From: Lentisphaerota bacterium
GTDB taxonomy: Bacteria > Verrucomicrobiota > Kiritimatiellia > JAAZAB01
DNA: 10,388 nt
Direction: 5' to 3'
Assembly: GCA_020201415.1 (NCBI GenBank)
Contig: JAIVGW010000004.1
Coordinates: forward strand, 1-10,388
Shown here: positions 1 to 7,402 of the stretch, piece after piece
Position numbering within the stretch: the first letter of the stretch is position 1
Layout: each line of letters begins with the position of its first letter
Notes under the pieces: generated by a model
The model's database searches: none
What the model saw: only the letters and a program-made list of their open reading frames with translations
What the model was told of the DNA's origin: nothing
Position numbers and translations under genes: made by a program

Positions 1-753
1 ATCCTGCTTTTCAATCTGGAGTGCGCCAATATTGCCGAGAAAAATTTCACCTGGCAACCCCTGGCAGTGCCGACTTGCCTGCGCAGCTCTGACAAAGGCA
101 TTACCTGGGACAATGCACAGCCGGTAGGGGACGAGCCCGGGCGTATCTGGGACGTTGTGTATCGCGATGGCGTGATCTATGCGCTGGAGCTTTGTAACGA
201 CAGCAGTATCAAATGGTATGGCAACCTGCCCGAGCATCATTATTCGCTCTACGTCAGTGAAGACCAGGGGCGTTCCTTTGTCCGCCGCAGTGTGCTCCCG
301 TTCGAAATCACCCAACGGGGATATGGCGCATTAACTTTTCTTCCTGATGGTCGACTGATCGCCTATGTCTATAACCAGATGGACGAAAAGCATCTTGACT
401 GTGTGATCAGCCGCGATGACGGAAAGACATGGGGCGCATCAGGCAAGTCGTTTTTCGCCAAGCAGATCCGTAATCCCCAAATCGCGATGTTCAAGGGCGG
501 CTATGTGCTGCACGGTCGCAGCGGAAACAAGGGTGAGGACGAGATGCGCGGAAACTTTGTTCTCTACTGCTCGCAGGACGGCATCCGCTGGGATGAAGGG
601 CAGTACCTCCAGATGCGTACAGCCGGTGCCGGTGCGTATTCCAACAACCTGCTGGTCCACAGTCCGGGCGCGCAATCTGAACGACTGTTGATTCAGGCCT
701 CACATGCCTATGAGCAGAACCAGACCAATATTCACCACTGGTGGCTCTCGTGA
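1..753 (+). CDS. Sialidase-like Asp-box (BNR repeat) protein, 5' truncated
   Basis: The reading frame is open from base 1 with no plausible start, so the N-terminus lies outside the window; 250 residues are visible. It shows repeated Asp-boxes (S-x-D-x-G-x-T/S-W/F): SSDKGITW near fragment residue 29, SEDQGRSF near 87, SRDDGKTW near 137, and a degenerate SQDGIRW near 191. These mark a six-bladed beta-propeller of the sialidase/neuraminidase superfamily. The ending, with an NQTNIHHWWL-like stretch, looks like the C-terminus of bacterial sialidase-like proteins in polysaccharide loci. The catalytic arginine triad and nucleophile tyrosine cannot be assigned with confidence in this fragment, and many Asp-box proteins of this group are not proven sialidases, so the substrate is open. 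No signal peptide can be judged because the start is missing. Its stop overlaps the start of the downstream mannosidase gene, which indicates an operon. The superfamily call is firm; the enzymatic activity is not. Confidence 0.82.
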   Translation: MLLFNLECANIAEKNFTWQPLAVPTCLRSSDKGITWDNAQPVGDEPGRIWDVVYRDGVIYALELCNDSSIKWYGNLPEHHYSLYVSEDQGRSFVRRSVLPFEITQRGYGALTFLPDGRLIAYVYNQMDEKHLDCVISRDDGKTWGASGKSFFAKQIRNPQIAMFKGGYVLHGRSGNKGEDEMRGNFVLYCSQDGIRWDEGQYLQMRTAGAGAYSNNLLVHSPGAQSERLLIQASHAYEQNQTNIHHWWLS

Positions 754-3233
754 AAACACAAGACCTGGGCGGCGCCTGGCGCCTGCGGCAAACGCACGGT
801 AATATGGCTTGTAATGCGGTCGTGCCCGGCGACGTGTACACCGACATTTTACGAGCCGGGAAGATCCCTGACCCGTTCTACCGGACCAATGAAAACTGCC
901 TGCAATGGATCGGCGAAGCGGACTGGGAGTATTCGCGCGACTTCGTTGTAGATAAGCAGATGCTTGCGCATGACGCGGTTGAGCTTGTTTTTGAAGGGCT
1001 CGATACCCTTTGCCATATTTATCTTAACAGCAGAAAAATTGCCGGGACGGACAATATGTTCCGCTGCTGGCGCTACAACGTGAAAGCGTTCTTGCGCCCC
1101 GGCAAGAACCACCTGCGCCTGGTTTTCCGGTCGGCGGTGAAGTATGCTGACCGCCGGGCAAAGGAACGGCATCTGACCTGTTGGGGGTTCGACCCGGACG
1201 CCCGGGGATACAAGGCCGCGCACCACGCCTGGGTGCGCAAGGAACAGTGCAATTTCGGCTGGGACTGGGGGCTCAAGGCGGTTACCTGCGGCATCTGGAA
1301 ACCGGTCCGACTGGAAGCGTGCACGGGGGCGCGCCTGGAGCATATTCACGCCAGATCACGCCTGCAAGGAAGACACGTCGAATTGGATGTCACCGTTGAA
1401 ACCAGGCGGACCGGCAAGCCGGCCCCGTTACATGCCGAGGCGGAACTTCTGTTTGACGGCGCAGTTGTGGCCCGAGCGTCTTTTCCGGTGCGGAGCGCTC
1501 GCGGCCAAACTACAATCAGTGTGGAGCAACCGCGCCTGTGGTGGCCGCATAACATGGGCGAGCAAAACCTTTACCTGCTACGTATTTTACTTCTGGACAG
1601 GGCGGGGAGCGTGGTAGACCTGCGGGAACAACGCATTGGCCTGCGTTCACTCGAACTGGTTAGGAAGCAGGATAAGTGGGGCGAGTCGTTCTGCCTGGCG
1701 GTGAACGGGGTTCCTTTCTTCGCCAAGGGTGCCAACTGGATTCCGGCCGACGCGTTGCCCGGCCGCCGTGACGCGGCGCGCTATCGCCAACTCCTGGCCG
1801 ATGCGGCGGCGGCGAATATGAACTGCCTGCGTGTCTGGGGCGGCGGGATCTATGAACACGATTGCTTCTACGATCTTTGCGACGAGCTGGGGATTTGTGT
1901 GTGGCAGGATTTCATGTTTGCCTGCGCCGCCTATCCGCTGCATGATCCGGCGTTTGTCGAAAGCGTGCTGGCGGAAGCACGCGACAACGTCGGGCGCCTG
2001 CGGCATCACCCTTGCATAGCCCTGTGGTGCGGGAATAACGAGCTGGAGCAGGGGCTGGTTAATAAAGACGGTGCGGACGGGAAAAATTCCTGGCAGGAAT
2101 ACTCGAGCCTGTTTGACCGCAAACTCAAGCGGGTCGTGGATACCCTCTCGCCGGGTACCGCCTACTGGCCGGGAAGTCCGCATTCCCCCCAGGGCGACCG
2201 GCACGACCATCGCAACCAGTCCTGCGGCGATGCGCATCTGTGGGACGTCTGGCACGGACGCCAGCCTTTCGAGTGGTATCGCACCTGTGGCCACCGGTTC
2301 AACAGTGAGTTCGGCTTCCAGTCATTTCCCGAACCGAAGACGGTCGCGGCCTATACGGAGCCCGGGGACCGTAATGTGACATCGCAGGTCATGGAACACC
2401 ATCAGCGCAGCGGCCCGGGCAACGCAATCATCATGCATTACATGCTCGACTGGTTCCGGTTGCCGGTCGGGTTTGAGAACACATTGTGGGCCAGCCAGGT
2501 CCTGCAGGGCATGGCCATCAAGTACGCGGTTGAACACTGGCGCCGTAGCATGCCGCGCGGCATGGGCACACTATACTGGCAACTCAACGACACCTGGCCG
2601 GTGGCAAGCTGGAGCTCGATTGATTATTTCGGCCGATGGAAAGCGCTGCATTATATGGCGGCCAGATTTTTTGCCCCGGTGCTGGTCTCCGCTGTTGAGG
2701 ATCCCGGGCGGGGTGTGCTTGATATATGGCTCAGTAACGATCTGGGCGGGCGCGTCCGGGGCAAGCTTTGCTGCAAGGCCTATGACCTTGCCGGACGTAT
2801 TTTATTTAAAATGGAAAAACCTGTTTCGGTCATGGCAAGAAAATCCGCCAAAGTGTTGACCTTGAAAACAGGAGAATATATTGAAAAGCACGGCCGTGAA
2901 AATCTCCTGTTCCGGTATGGGATCGAGATTGACGGACAAACGGTCTCCGAAAACGTGTCCTACTATGCGCGGCCAAAACACTTGGCGCTATCCGACCCGG
3001 AACTGTCACTGGCACGTGTCGGGGGCAAGAACTCCGCGACTTTCAAGGTGAGTTGTAAACGCCCCGCAATGTGGTGCTGGCTAAAGGTTAAAGGCCGTGA
3101 GGGAAGATGGTCCGACAACTTTTTCCACCTATTTCCCGACCAGCCGGCGCAGGTAGCGTTCCTGGGGCATAGGAAGCCAATCCCCAGTGACAAAATCGTG
3201 GTTCGTAGTATTTATAATACTTGGACATGTTAA
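750..3233 (+). CDS. Beta-mannosidase, glycoside hydrolase family 2
   Basis: This 827-residue protein has the full length and domain order of GH2 beta-mannosidases, which release beta-linked mannose from non-reducing ends (mannan oligosaccharides or the Man-beta-1,4-GlcNAc core of N-glycans) by a retaining mechanism. An N-terminal jelly-roll sugar-binding domain carries the family-typical GWDWG segment (residues 170-174). An Ig-like domain is followed by the TIM barrel with GANWIPAD (327-334) and RVWGGG (361-366). The predicted acid/base is E431 in CGNNE and the predicted nucleophile is E520 in NSEFGFQS. About 200 residues of C-terminal beta domains follow. There is no signal peptide, so it is probably cytoplasmic. 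The start is taken as GTG at 750, whose GTGA overlaps the TGA of the sialidase-like gene and has a weak GGTGG 6 nt upstream; GTG at 741, three codons earlier, is an alternative. The overlap suggests translational coupling. The family is certain; specificity for mannose over other GH2 substrates is very likely from the motifs. Confidence 0.95.
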   Translation: MKTQDLGGAWRLRQTHGNMACNAVVPGDVYTDILRAGKIPDPFYRTNENCLQWIGEADWEYSRDFVVDKQMLAHDAVELVFEGLDTLCHIYLNSRKIAGTDNMFRCWRYNVKAFLRPGKNHLRLVFRSAVKYADRRAKERHLTCWGFDPDARGYKAAHHAWVRKEQCNFGWDWGLKAVTCGIWKPVRLEACTGARLEHIHARSRLQGRHVELDVTVETRRTGKPAPLHAEAELLFDGAVVARASFPVRSARGQTTISVEQPRLWWPHNMGEQNLYLLRILLLDRAGSVVDLREQRIGLRSLELVRKQDKWGESFCLAVNGVPFFAKGANWIPADALPGRRDAARYRQLLADAAAANMNCLRVWGGGIYEHDCFYDLCDELGICVWQDFMFACAAYPLHDPAFVESVLAEARDNVGRLRHHPCIALWCGNNELEQGLVNKDGADGKNSWQEYSSLFDRKLKRVVDTLSPGTAYWPGSPHSPQGDRHDHRNQSCGDAHLWDVWHGRQPFEWYRTCGHRFNSEFGFQSFPEPKTVAAYTEPGDRNVTSQVMEHHQRSGPGNAIIMHYMLDWFRLPVGFENTLWASQVLQGMAIKYAVEHWRRSMPRGMGTLYWQLNDTWPVASWSSIDYFGRWKALHYMAARFFAPVLVSAVEDPGRGVLDIWLSNDLGGRVRGKLCCKAYDLAGRILFKMEKPVSVMARKSAKVLTLKTGEYIEKHGRENLLFRYGIEIDGQTVSENVSYYARPKHLALSDPELSLARVGGKNSATFKVSCKRPAMWCWLKVKGREGRWSDNFFHLFPDQPAQVAFLGHRKPIPSDKIVVRSIYNTWTC

Positions 3234-3238
3234 AGGAG
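3232..3238 (+). promoter_or_regulatory. Ribosome binding site of the FAD oxidoreductase gene
   Basis: AAAGGAG lies 5 nt before the ATG at 3244 and overlaps the TAA stop of the mannosidase gene. It fixes the start at 3244 rather than the longer in-frame option at 3187, which would overlap the mannosidase 3' end and add a non-conserved leader before the FAD-binding fold. Confidence 0.88.
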
Positions 3239-3243
3239 ATGCT

Positions 3244-4593
3244 ATGAGCAATCTTGATTATGACTTGATCGTGATCGGCGCCGGACCGGCCGGGACGGCG
3301 GCAGCCATTGCCGCCGGCCGGCGCGGCTGCCGGGTGTTGCTGGTGGAGCAAAATGGCTATTGCGGGGGTATGGCCACCGCGGGCCTGGTCAATCCGCTGC
3401 TGGGCAGTTTTTACCGCAATCCCCAGACCGGTCGAACCGGCGATCTGCTCGGCGGTATCTATGCCGAGGTCTGTAGCCGCTTGCGCAAGCAGGGCGCCCT
3501 GCTGCGTTTCAGCTATCGGGTGCATGAGGAGGAAGAGTATTTCAGTGACGCCTTTGACGACGCCTGGCTGCGCATTGTCTACGATCGGATGCTGGCCGAG
3601 GCCGGGGTCGCGACGCTCTTTCACACCCAGCTGCTGGAGGCCGATTGCTCCGGCGGCCAGGTCCGCTCGGTGCAAGTGGCCACTAAAGGCGGTGTTGCCG
3701 AATTTTCGGCTACCGCGTTCGTCGACTCTACCGGCGATGCTGACCTGGCTGCGCTCTGCGGTGCGGGTTGTGACATCGGGCGGGAGGAGGACGGGCTCTG
3801 CCAGCCTTGTTCCACGATGTTCCGGATGGGCGGGATAGATAAGCAGCGGGTGATGGCCGGCTCGTTGAATAATGCGCGGCTGGAAGTCAATTCCCGCTTC
3901 AGCGCGGCCCGGGAGCGTGGCGATATCGATTTTCCCTTCAAGGCCGGCATAGGTGTCTACGAGTTTCCACGCCCCGGCGTGCTGCATTTCAACGCCACGC
4001 GGATGGGTGGCGCGGCCGCGCTGACCGGTCGCCGCCTCTCTGAGCTCGAAGTAGAGGGACGGCGACAGGTGGCGCTGCTGGCCGACTGGCTGGTCCGCGC
4101 GGTGCCCGGGTTCGATCATGCGTTTCTGGAGTCGATGGCGGCCCGGGTCGGTGTGCGCGAGACCCGGCGGGTCCGGGGTCGCTACACCATGACGCGTCAG
4201 GACGTCGTGGAAGGTGCGCGCTTTGACGATGGCATTGCCCGCAGCGCCTATATCATCGACATGCATGACCCCAAGGGGGCGGGCGGTCTGCACTCGGGCA
4301 AGGAGCGTGGCGGCGCGGTCAAAAAGGGCTTCCGCCCCAAGCGTTACTACGAGATACCATTGCGCTGTCTGCAACCCGCCGGATTTGTTAATTTACTGGT
4401 CGCCTGCCGGGCTATTTCCACCGACCACTATGCCCATGCCGCCACCCGGGTGATGGGCACACTCACCACGGTGGGCGAGGCCGCGGGTGTGGCGGTGGGG
4501 TTAACCAGAAACGACGGAAGGCCCTTGTCGGAAATTGATGGGGCTGCGGTTCGGGCGGAACTTGGCTACCTCGATGCGCCGCTGGGTTTTTAA
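3244..4593 (+). CDS. FAD-dependent oxidoreductase (PF12831, FAD_oxidored type)
   Basis: This 449-residue flavoprotein opens directly with a Rossmann dinucleotide-binding fold. GAGPAG is at residues 12-17, and an acidic residue, E35, sits at the end of the second strand where it would bind the FAD ribose. GGMATAG (41-47) follows. A second FAD-contact segment, DSTGDADLAALCGAG, lies at 161-175. The middle has GVRETRRVRG (303-312), characteristic of this family, and the C-terminal FAD-binding strand has the IPLRCL, NLLVACRAIS and RVMGTLTTVGEAAGVA blocks (371-417). No signal peptide or membrane segment is seen, so a cytoplasmic location is likely. It is 10 nt downstream of the mannosidase gene. 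Family members are common in polysaccharide-utilisation regions of PVC bacteria, but their substrate is generally undetermined; oxidation of a released sugar or sugar acid is only a guess. Cysteines at 40, 172, 176, 186 and 189 are noteworthy but not obviously a metal site. The fold and cofactor are secure; the reaction is unknown. Confidence 0.9.
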   Translation: MSNLDYDLIVIGAGPAGTAAAIAAGRRGCRVLLVEQNGYCGGMATAGLVNPLLGSFYRNPQTGRTGDLLGGIYAEVCSRLRKQGALLRFSYRVHEEEEYFSDAFDDAWLRIVYDRMLAEAGVATLFHTQLLEADCSGGQVRSVQVATKGGVAEFSATAFVDSTGDADLAALCGAGCDIGREEDGLCQPCSTMFRMGGIDKQRVMAGSLNNARLEVNSRFSAARERGDIDFPFKAGIGVYEFPRPGVLHFNATRMGGAAALTGRRLSELEVEGRRQVALLADWLVRAVPGFDHAFLESMAARVGVRETRRVRGRYTMTRQDVVEGARFDDGIARSAYIIDMHDPKGAGGLHSGKERGGAVKKGFRPKRYYEIPLRCLQPAGFVNLLVACRAISTDHYAHAATRVMGTLTTVGEAAGVAVGLTRNDGRPLSEIDGAAVRAELGYLDAPLGF

Positions 4594-4668
4594 AAAGCTG
4601 TATCAAAGAGGGATCTTTCCATTGTCGGCAACATAGTTATTGGAGCCTATATTTGTATCATTTGTCCC

Positions 4669-4675
4669 AAGGAGA
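4669..4675 (+). promoter_or_regulatory. Ribosome binding site of the DUF4838 gene
   Basis: AAGGAGA lies 6 nt before the ATG at 4682. It decides the start against the in-frame TTG at 4640, which has no such site and would put 14 extra residues in front of a typical signal peptide. The 88-nt gap from 4594 to 4681 is locally AT-rich and holds a weak inverted repeat (AAAGA-GGGA-TCTTT, 4605-4618). I see no convincing promoter or terminator in it, so co-transcription with the upstream gene is possible but unproven. Confidence 0.85.
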
Positions 4676-4681
4676 CATGCA

Positions 4682-7147
4682 ATGACATCAAGCAGAAAAA
4701 AGCGGGCATTGTTTTTTAAGTCTTTGATGAGTGTGATTCTGATGCTTTTAGCCGGAAAAGCTTGGGCCGAGAGCTATATCGTGAAGGATGGCGTGCCCAT
4801 GGCGGAAATAGTGATCTCTTCGGAACCCTGCCGATCGGTTGTGTTCGCTGCCAGGGAACTGCAGACTTACATCAAAAAAATCACCGGCGCGGAACTGCCG
4901 ATTTTCCCGCCCTTCGTGCTGGGAGACGAAGTTGGCAGCCGGCTTTCACAGAAATACCCGCCCGACTTGAAACGCATGCCGGTGAAGATCTACGTGGGTG
5001 CGAGTTGGCACACCGACCGGCTGGGAGTGGTGGATGACGGCCTCGAATGGGGTGCGTATCGGATAATAAGCGGTAAGGACTGGCTGGTTCTTTTGGGCCG
5101 GGACACCAACTTCACCCCCATGGGGATATGGGGCAGGGACCGGGAACATATGTACCAGGGCGCTCAAGAGGAATGGGAAAAGGCCATCGGTGATCATCAC
5201 TGGGTCAACCCCATGCGTAATATATGGTTGAATTACAGTGAAGATATGGGGATGTGGGCCTATGACCAGAAGGGCACGATCAATGCCGTTTGCGGTTTCC
5301 TGCGCGGTTTGGGAGTCCGTTGGTACATGCCGGGCGAACTGGGCGAGATCGTGCCGGAGCGGCAGACCATAGCGATCCCTGATATTGATGCGACAGTGGT
5401 TCCTGAAGTCAAAATCCGCGACCTCAACTGGGCCAAGTTTGAGATAACTGCTCCGGAAGCCAGGGACCAGGTGCTTTGGGCCATGCGCCTGGGCGCCAAT
5501 CTTCCCTTCGGCTACCGCGGCGCCCATGGTCAGTCTAATGTCACCAAGTCGCCGGAAAACTACGAAAAGCATCCGGATTGGTATGCGCTTTACAGCGGCC
5601 GTCGTAATACTGACTCGCACACCCCGAATCCGTGTCTGTCGAGCGAGAGCCTTTTTAATGAGCAACTGGAATACATCCGTTTTCTCTTTGATATGTTCGG
5701 CGTTCCCGCGGTCTGTGTCGCGCCGACCGATGGGTTCACCACAATCTGCCAGTGCGACCAATGCAGGGGCAAGGACACGCCCGAACGCGGGCGTCAGGGG
5801 CTTTTGTCCGACTACGTATGGGAATATACCGACCGTATCGCCCGCAAAATGTATATGACTCATCCGGACAAGTTGATCCTGGGGTGCGCCTACAGCACCT
5901 ACTGGCTGCCGCCGGAAAATATCGATGAGTTCAGCCCCAACCTGGCCATCCATCTGGTCAATACCCGGCGCAGATATGATATCGGCGACGAGGCGCTGCA
6001 AGAGCAGCGGGCGGCCGTCAAGAAATGGGCCCAACTGACGGGCAACAAGATTATCAACTACATGAATGACGGCGGCGGCAAGAACGCTCCCCGGCTTTTC
6101 GCCGAGGACCTCAAGGCTTACAAGGGCCTGCTCATGGGTGAAGAGATTTACGGACCTTACAAAAGGCGTATTTTGGCTGACCCGGGCTTCACCCACCTGC
6201 CTTTCTACGTGGCTGCGCGGCTGTGGTGGGATACCGATCTGGACATCGACGAGTTGCTGGCAGAATATTACGGGCAATATTATGGCCCCGCTGCCGCGGA
6301 GATGGAGGCGTTCATCAATTATTACGAGCGCGAGCAGAAGAATTTACGCGGCATTAATGCCGCGTCGGCAATCCAGCAGGCGCTGGACCTGTTTGCCAAA
6401 GCGGAGGCCAGCGTTGATCCCGAATCAATTTTCGGTAAGCGCGTCGCCCTGTTTACGGTCGGGCTGGAAGACATGAAAAAATGGTATGAGACGATCAAGG
6501 ACGGTCGGCACAACCCGCCTGTGTATAAGCTGGCCCATGTCTCCGGGGAGATCAAACTAGACGGCAAACTGGATGAGGAATTCTGGCGGGATCTCCCCGG
6601 CGATCTCAAGGAGCTGCACACGGGTGGTGAAGTCGAACACAAAACCCGGTTCAAGATCGGCATCAAGGACAACTATCTGTATTTCGGTGTAAAATGCGAG
6701 GACCTGCCCGGCGAAAAGATCAACATCGCCAAGGTGGAGCGCCATGACGACTCGGCGCTGTGGCATGGTGATGTCGTTGAATTTCTGATTGAAACTCCGG
6801 GGCACTCCTACTACCAGATAGCGGTGAATCCCGCTGCCATGATCTGCGATCTGGACCGGGGGCAGGGCATATCCTTCAATTGGGGATCCCTGGCCGAAGT
6901 GGCTGCCAGCGTGAATGAACAGGAAGGCTACTGGACAATTGAGCTCAAGGCGCCTTTCACCGACAGCGAGCAGGATCCCCTGCATGAAATCGCCGGGCCC
7001 GTTCCGTCGGTGGATAATCCCTGGTACTTCAATATCTGCCGGCAACGCGTGCGTGACGGAGGCAATGAGATGTCGGCGTTTGCGCCAAATACCAGCGGCG
7101 AAAAAGGATTCCACAACATTTTGTATTTCGGAGAACTCGCACCGTAA
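4682..7147 (+). CDS. Secreted DUF4838 protein with C-terminal CBM9-like domain
   Basis: This is an 821-residue exported protein. Residues 1-29 are a signal peptide: basic SRKKR, a hydrophobic core, and an AWA cleavage site before E30. Residues about 40-240 resemble the N-terminal domain found ahead of GH20/GH67-type barrels (AARELQTYIKKITG at 57-70). Residues about 245-600 match DUF4838 (PF16126), with the diagnostic PTDG (348-351) followed by CxCxxC at C356, C358 and C361. Residues about 614-818 form a CBM9-like carbohydrate-binding domain, recognised by the opening IKLDGKLDEEFW (625-636), then LYFGVKCED and GDVVEFLIE. The DUF4838 barrel is presumed related to alpha-glucuronidase or hexosaminidase-like hydrolases, but no activity is established; E487/E488 in GEEIYGPY and D350 are candidate functional acids. 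It is probably periplasmic or surface-located and the first enzyme to meet the glycan. It is the last gene of the + strand cluster. The domain assignment is strong; the enzymatic role is inference. Confidence 0.88.
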   Translation: MTSSRKKRALFFKSLMSVILMLLAGKAWAESYIVKDGVPMAEIVISSEPCRSVVFAARELQTYIKKITGAELPIFPPFVLGDEVGSRLSQKYPPDLKRMPVKIYVGASWHTDRLGVVDDGLEWGAYRIISGKDWLVLLGRDTNFTPMGIWGRDREHMYQGAQEEWEKAIGDHHWVNPMRNIWLNYSEDMGMWAYDQKGTINAVCGFLRGLGVRWYMPGELGEIVPERQTIAIPDIDATVVPEVKIRDLNWAKFEITAPEARDQVLWAMRLGANLPFGYRGAHGQSNVTKSPENYEKHPDWYALYSGRRNTDSHTPNPCLSSESLFNEQLEYIRFLFDMFGVPAVCVAPTDGFTTICQCDQCRGKDTPERGRQGLLSDYVWEYTDRIARKMYMTHPDKLILGCAYSTYWLPPENIDEFSPNLAIHLVNTRRRYDIGDEALQEQRAAVKKWAQLTGNKIINYMNDGGGKNAPRLFAEDLKAYKGLLMGEEIYGPYKRRILADPGFTHLPFYVAARLWWDTDLDIDELLAEYYGQYYGPAAAEMEAFINYYEREQKNLRGINAASAIQQALDLFAKAEASVDPESIFGKRVALFTVGLEDMKKWYETIKDGRHNPPVYKLAHVSGEIKLDGKLDEEFWRDLPGDLKELHTGGEVEHKTRFKIGIKDNYLYFGVKCEDLPGEKINIAKVERHDDSALWHGDVVEFLIETPGHSYYQIAVNPAAMICDLDRGQGISFNWGSLAEVAASVNEQEGYWTIELKAPFTDSEQDPLHEIAGPVPSVDNPWYFNICRQRVRDGGNEMSAFAPNTSGEKGFHNILYFGELAP

Positions 7148-7165
7148 ACCGGATAGTTGCAATCT

Positions 7166-7183
7166 GCTAACGCTAACGCTAAC
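7166..7183. repeat. Three tandem copies of GCTAAC
   Basis: Three perfect head-to-tail copies of the hexamer GCTAAC start 18 nt after the DUF4838 stop codon and are followed by GC. The array is short and may be a slippage product or the edge of a larger repeat family. No function can be read from it. Confidence 0.9.
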
Positions 7184-7220
7184 GCGAAGATTAACCAGGC
7201 ATATCCAACCGAACACCCCC

Positions 7221-7259
7221 CTTGATATTGGACATTCTTTGCTGGATATCGAGTGTTCT
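7221..7259. repeat. Two-copy degenerate 21-nt repeat
   Basis: Two 18-nt units, 7221-7238 (CTTGATATTGGACATTCT) and 7242-7259 (CTGGATATCGAGTGTTCT), agree at 12 of 18 positions with a period of 21 nt. Read on the + strand the two units give LDIGHS and LDIECS. I recall similar LDIGYS-like tandem units as intergenic repeats in PVC and deltaproteobacterial genomes, but that is memory and not something tested here. Confidence 0.6.
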
Positions 7260-7311
7260 GATGAACAAACGCAATGAATGATATTTCCGCAGATGATGAG
7301 CGAATGCGAAT

Positions 7312-7402
7312 CTTTGGAGTGCGCCAGGCTTGACTGCGCTTTTAAATTTGCGGGGCGAAGAGGATAAAATCCAAAGCGGCGTCAAGCCGCCGCAGTCCAA
7401 AG
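7312..7402. repeat. 91-nt imperfect palindrome (MITE/REP-like element)
   Basis: The left arm (7312-7349) and the reverse complement of the right arm (7366-7402) match at about 30 of 38 aligned positions with one gap. Both begin CTTTGGA and share the core GGCTTGAC followed by CGCTTT. The arms flank a 16-nt loop (7350-7365). A transcript from either strand could fold into a long hairpin. The design, paired arms without a coding region, fits a non-autonomous palindromic repeat, although no target-site duplication is evident. It lies between two convergent genes, where such elements often accumulate and can act as a transcription barrier. Confidence 0.72.

Noticed and set aside
3187..3243. An upstream in-frame start for the FAD oxidoreductase
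   Set aside because: It would overlap the mannosidase gene by 47 nt and lacks a Shine-Dalgarno, while the ATG at 3244 has AAAGGAG at ideal spacing and begins just before the flavin-binding strand.
3088..4374. A 428-codon open frame on the - strand, opposite the FAD oxidoreductase gene
   Set aside because: It is antisense to a gene with clear family motifs, has arginine/histidine/glutamine-rich low-information content and no recognisable domain, and no ribosome binding site. It reflects the GC-rich third positions of the real gene.
4640..4681. TTG start extending the DUF4838 protein by 14 residues
   Set aside because: It has no ribosome binding site, and the extension would bury a textbook signal peptide that begins at 4682 behind AAGGAGA.
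4594..4681. Internal terminator and promoter between the FAD oxidoreductase and DUF4838 genes
   Set aside because: The only inverted repeat is a weak 5-bp AT-rich stem without a T-tract, and candidate -35/-10 pairs have wrong spacing.
4946..6277. A 443-codon open frame on the - strand, opposite the DUF4838 gene
   Set aside because: It is wholly inside the strongly supported secreted protein gene and shows no domain, signal peptide or start signal. It is a codon-bias shadow.
7166..7259. Possible CRISPR array or attachment site
   Set aside because: Repeat units are too short and too few, spacers are absent, and no cas genes, integrase or tRNA are present nearby.
6915..7277. A small + strand open frame running from inside the DUF4838 gene into the spacer
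   Set aside because: Most of it overlaps the C-terminal CBM9-like domain in another frame and the rest reads through the 21-nt repeats, with no independent start signal.
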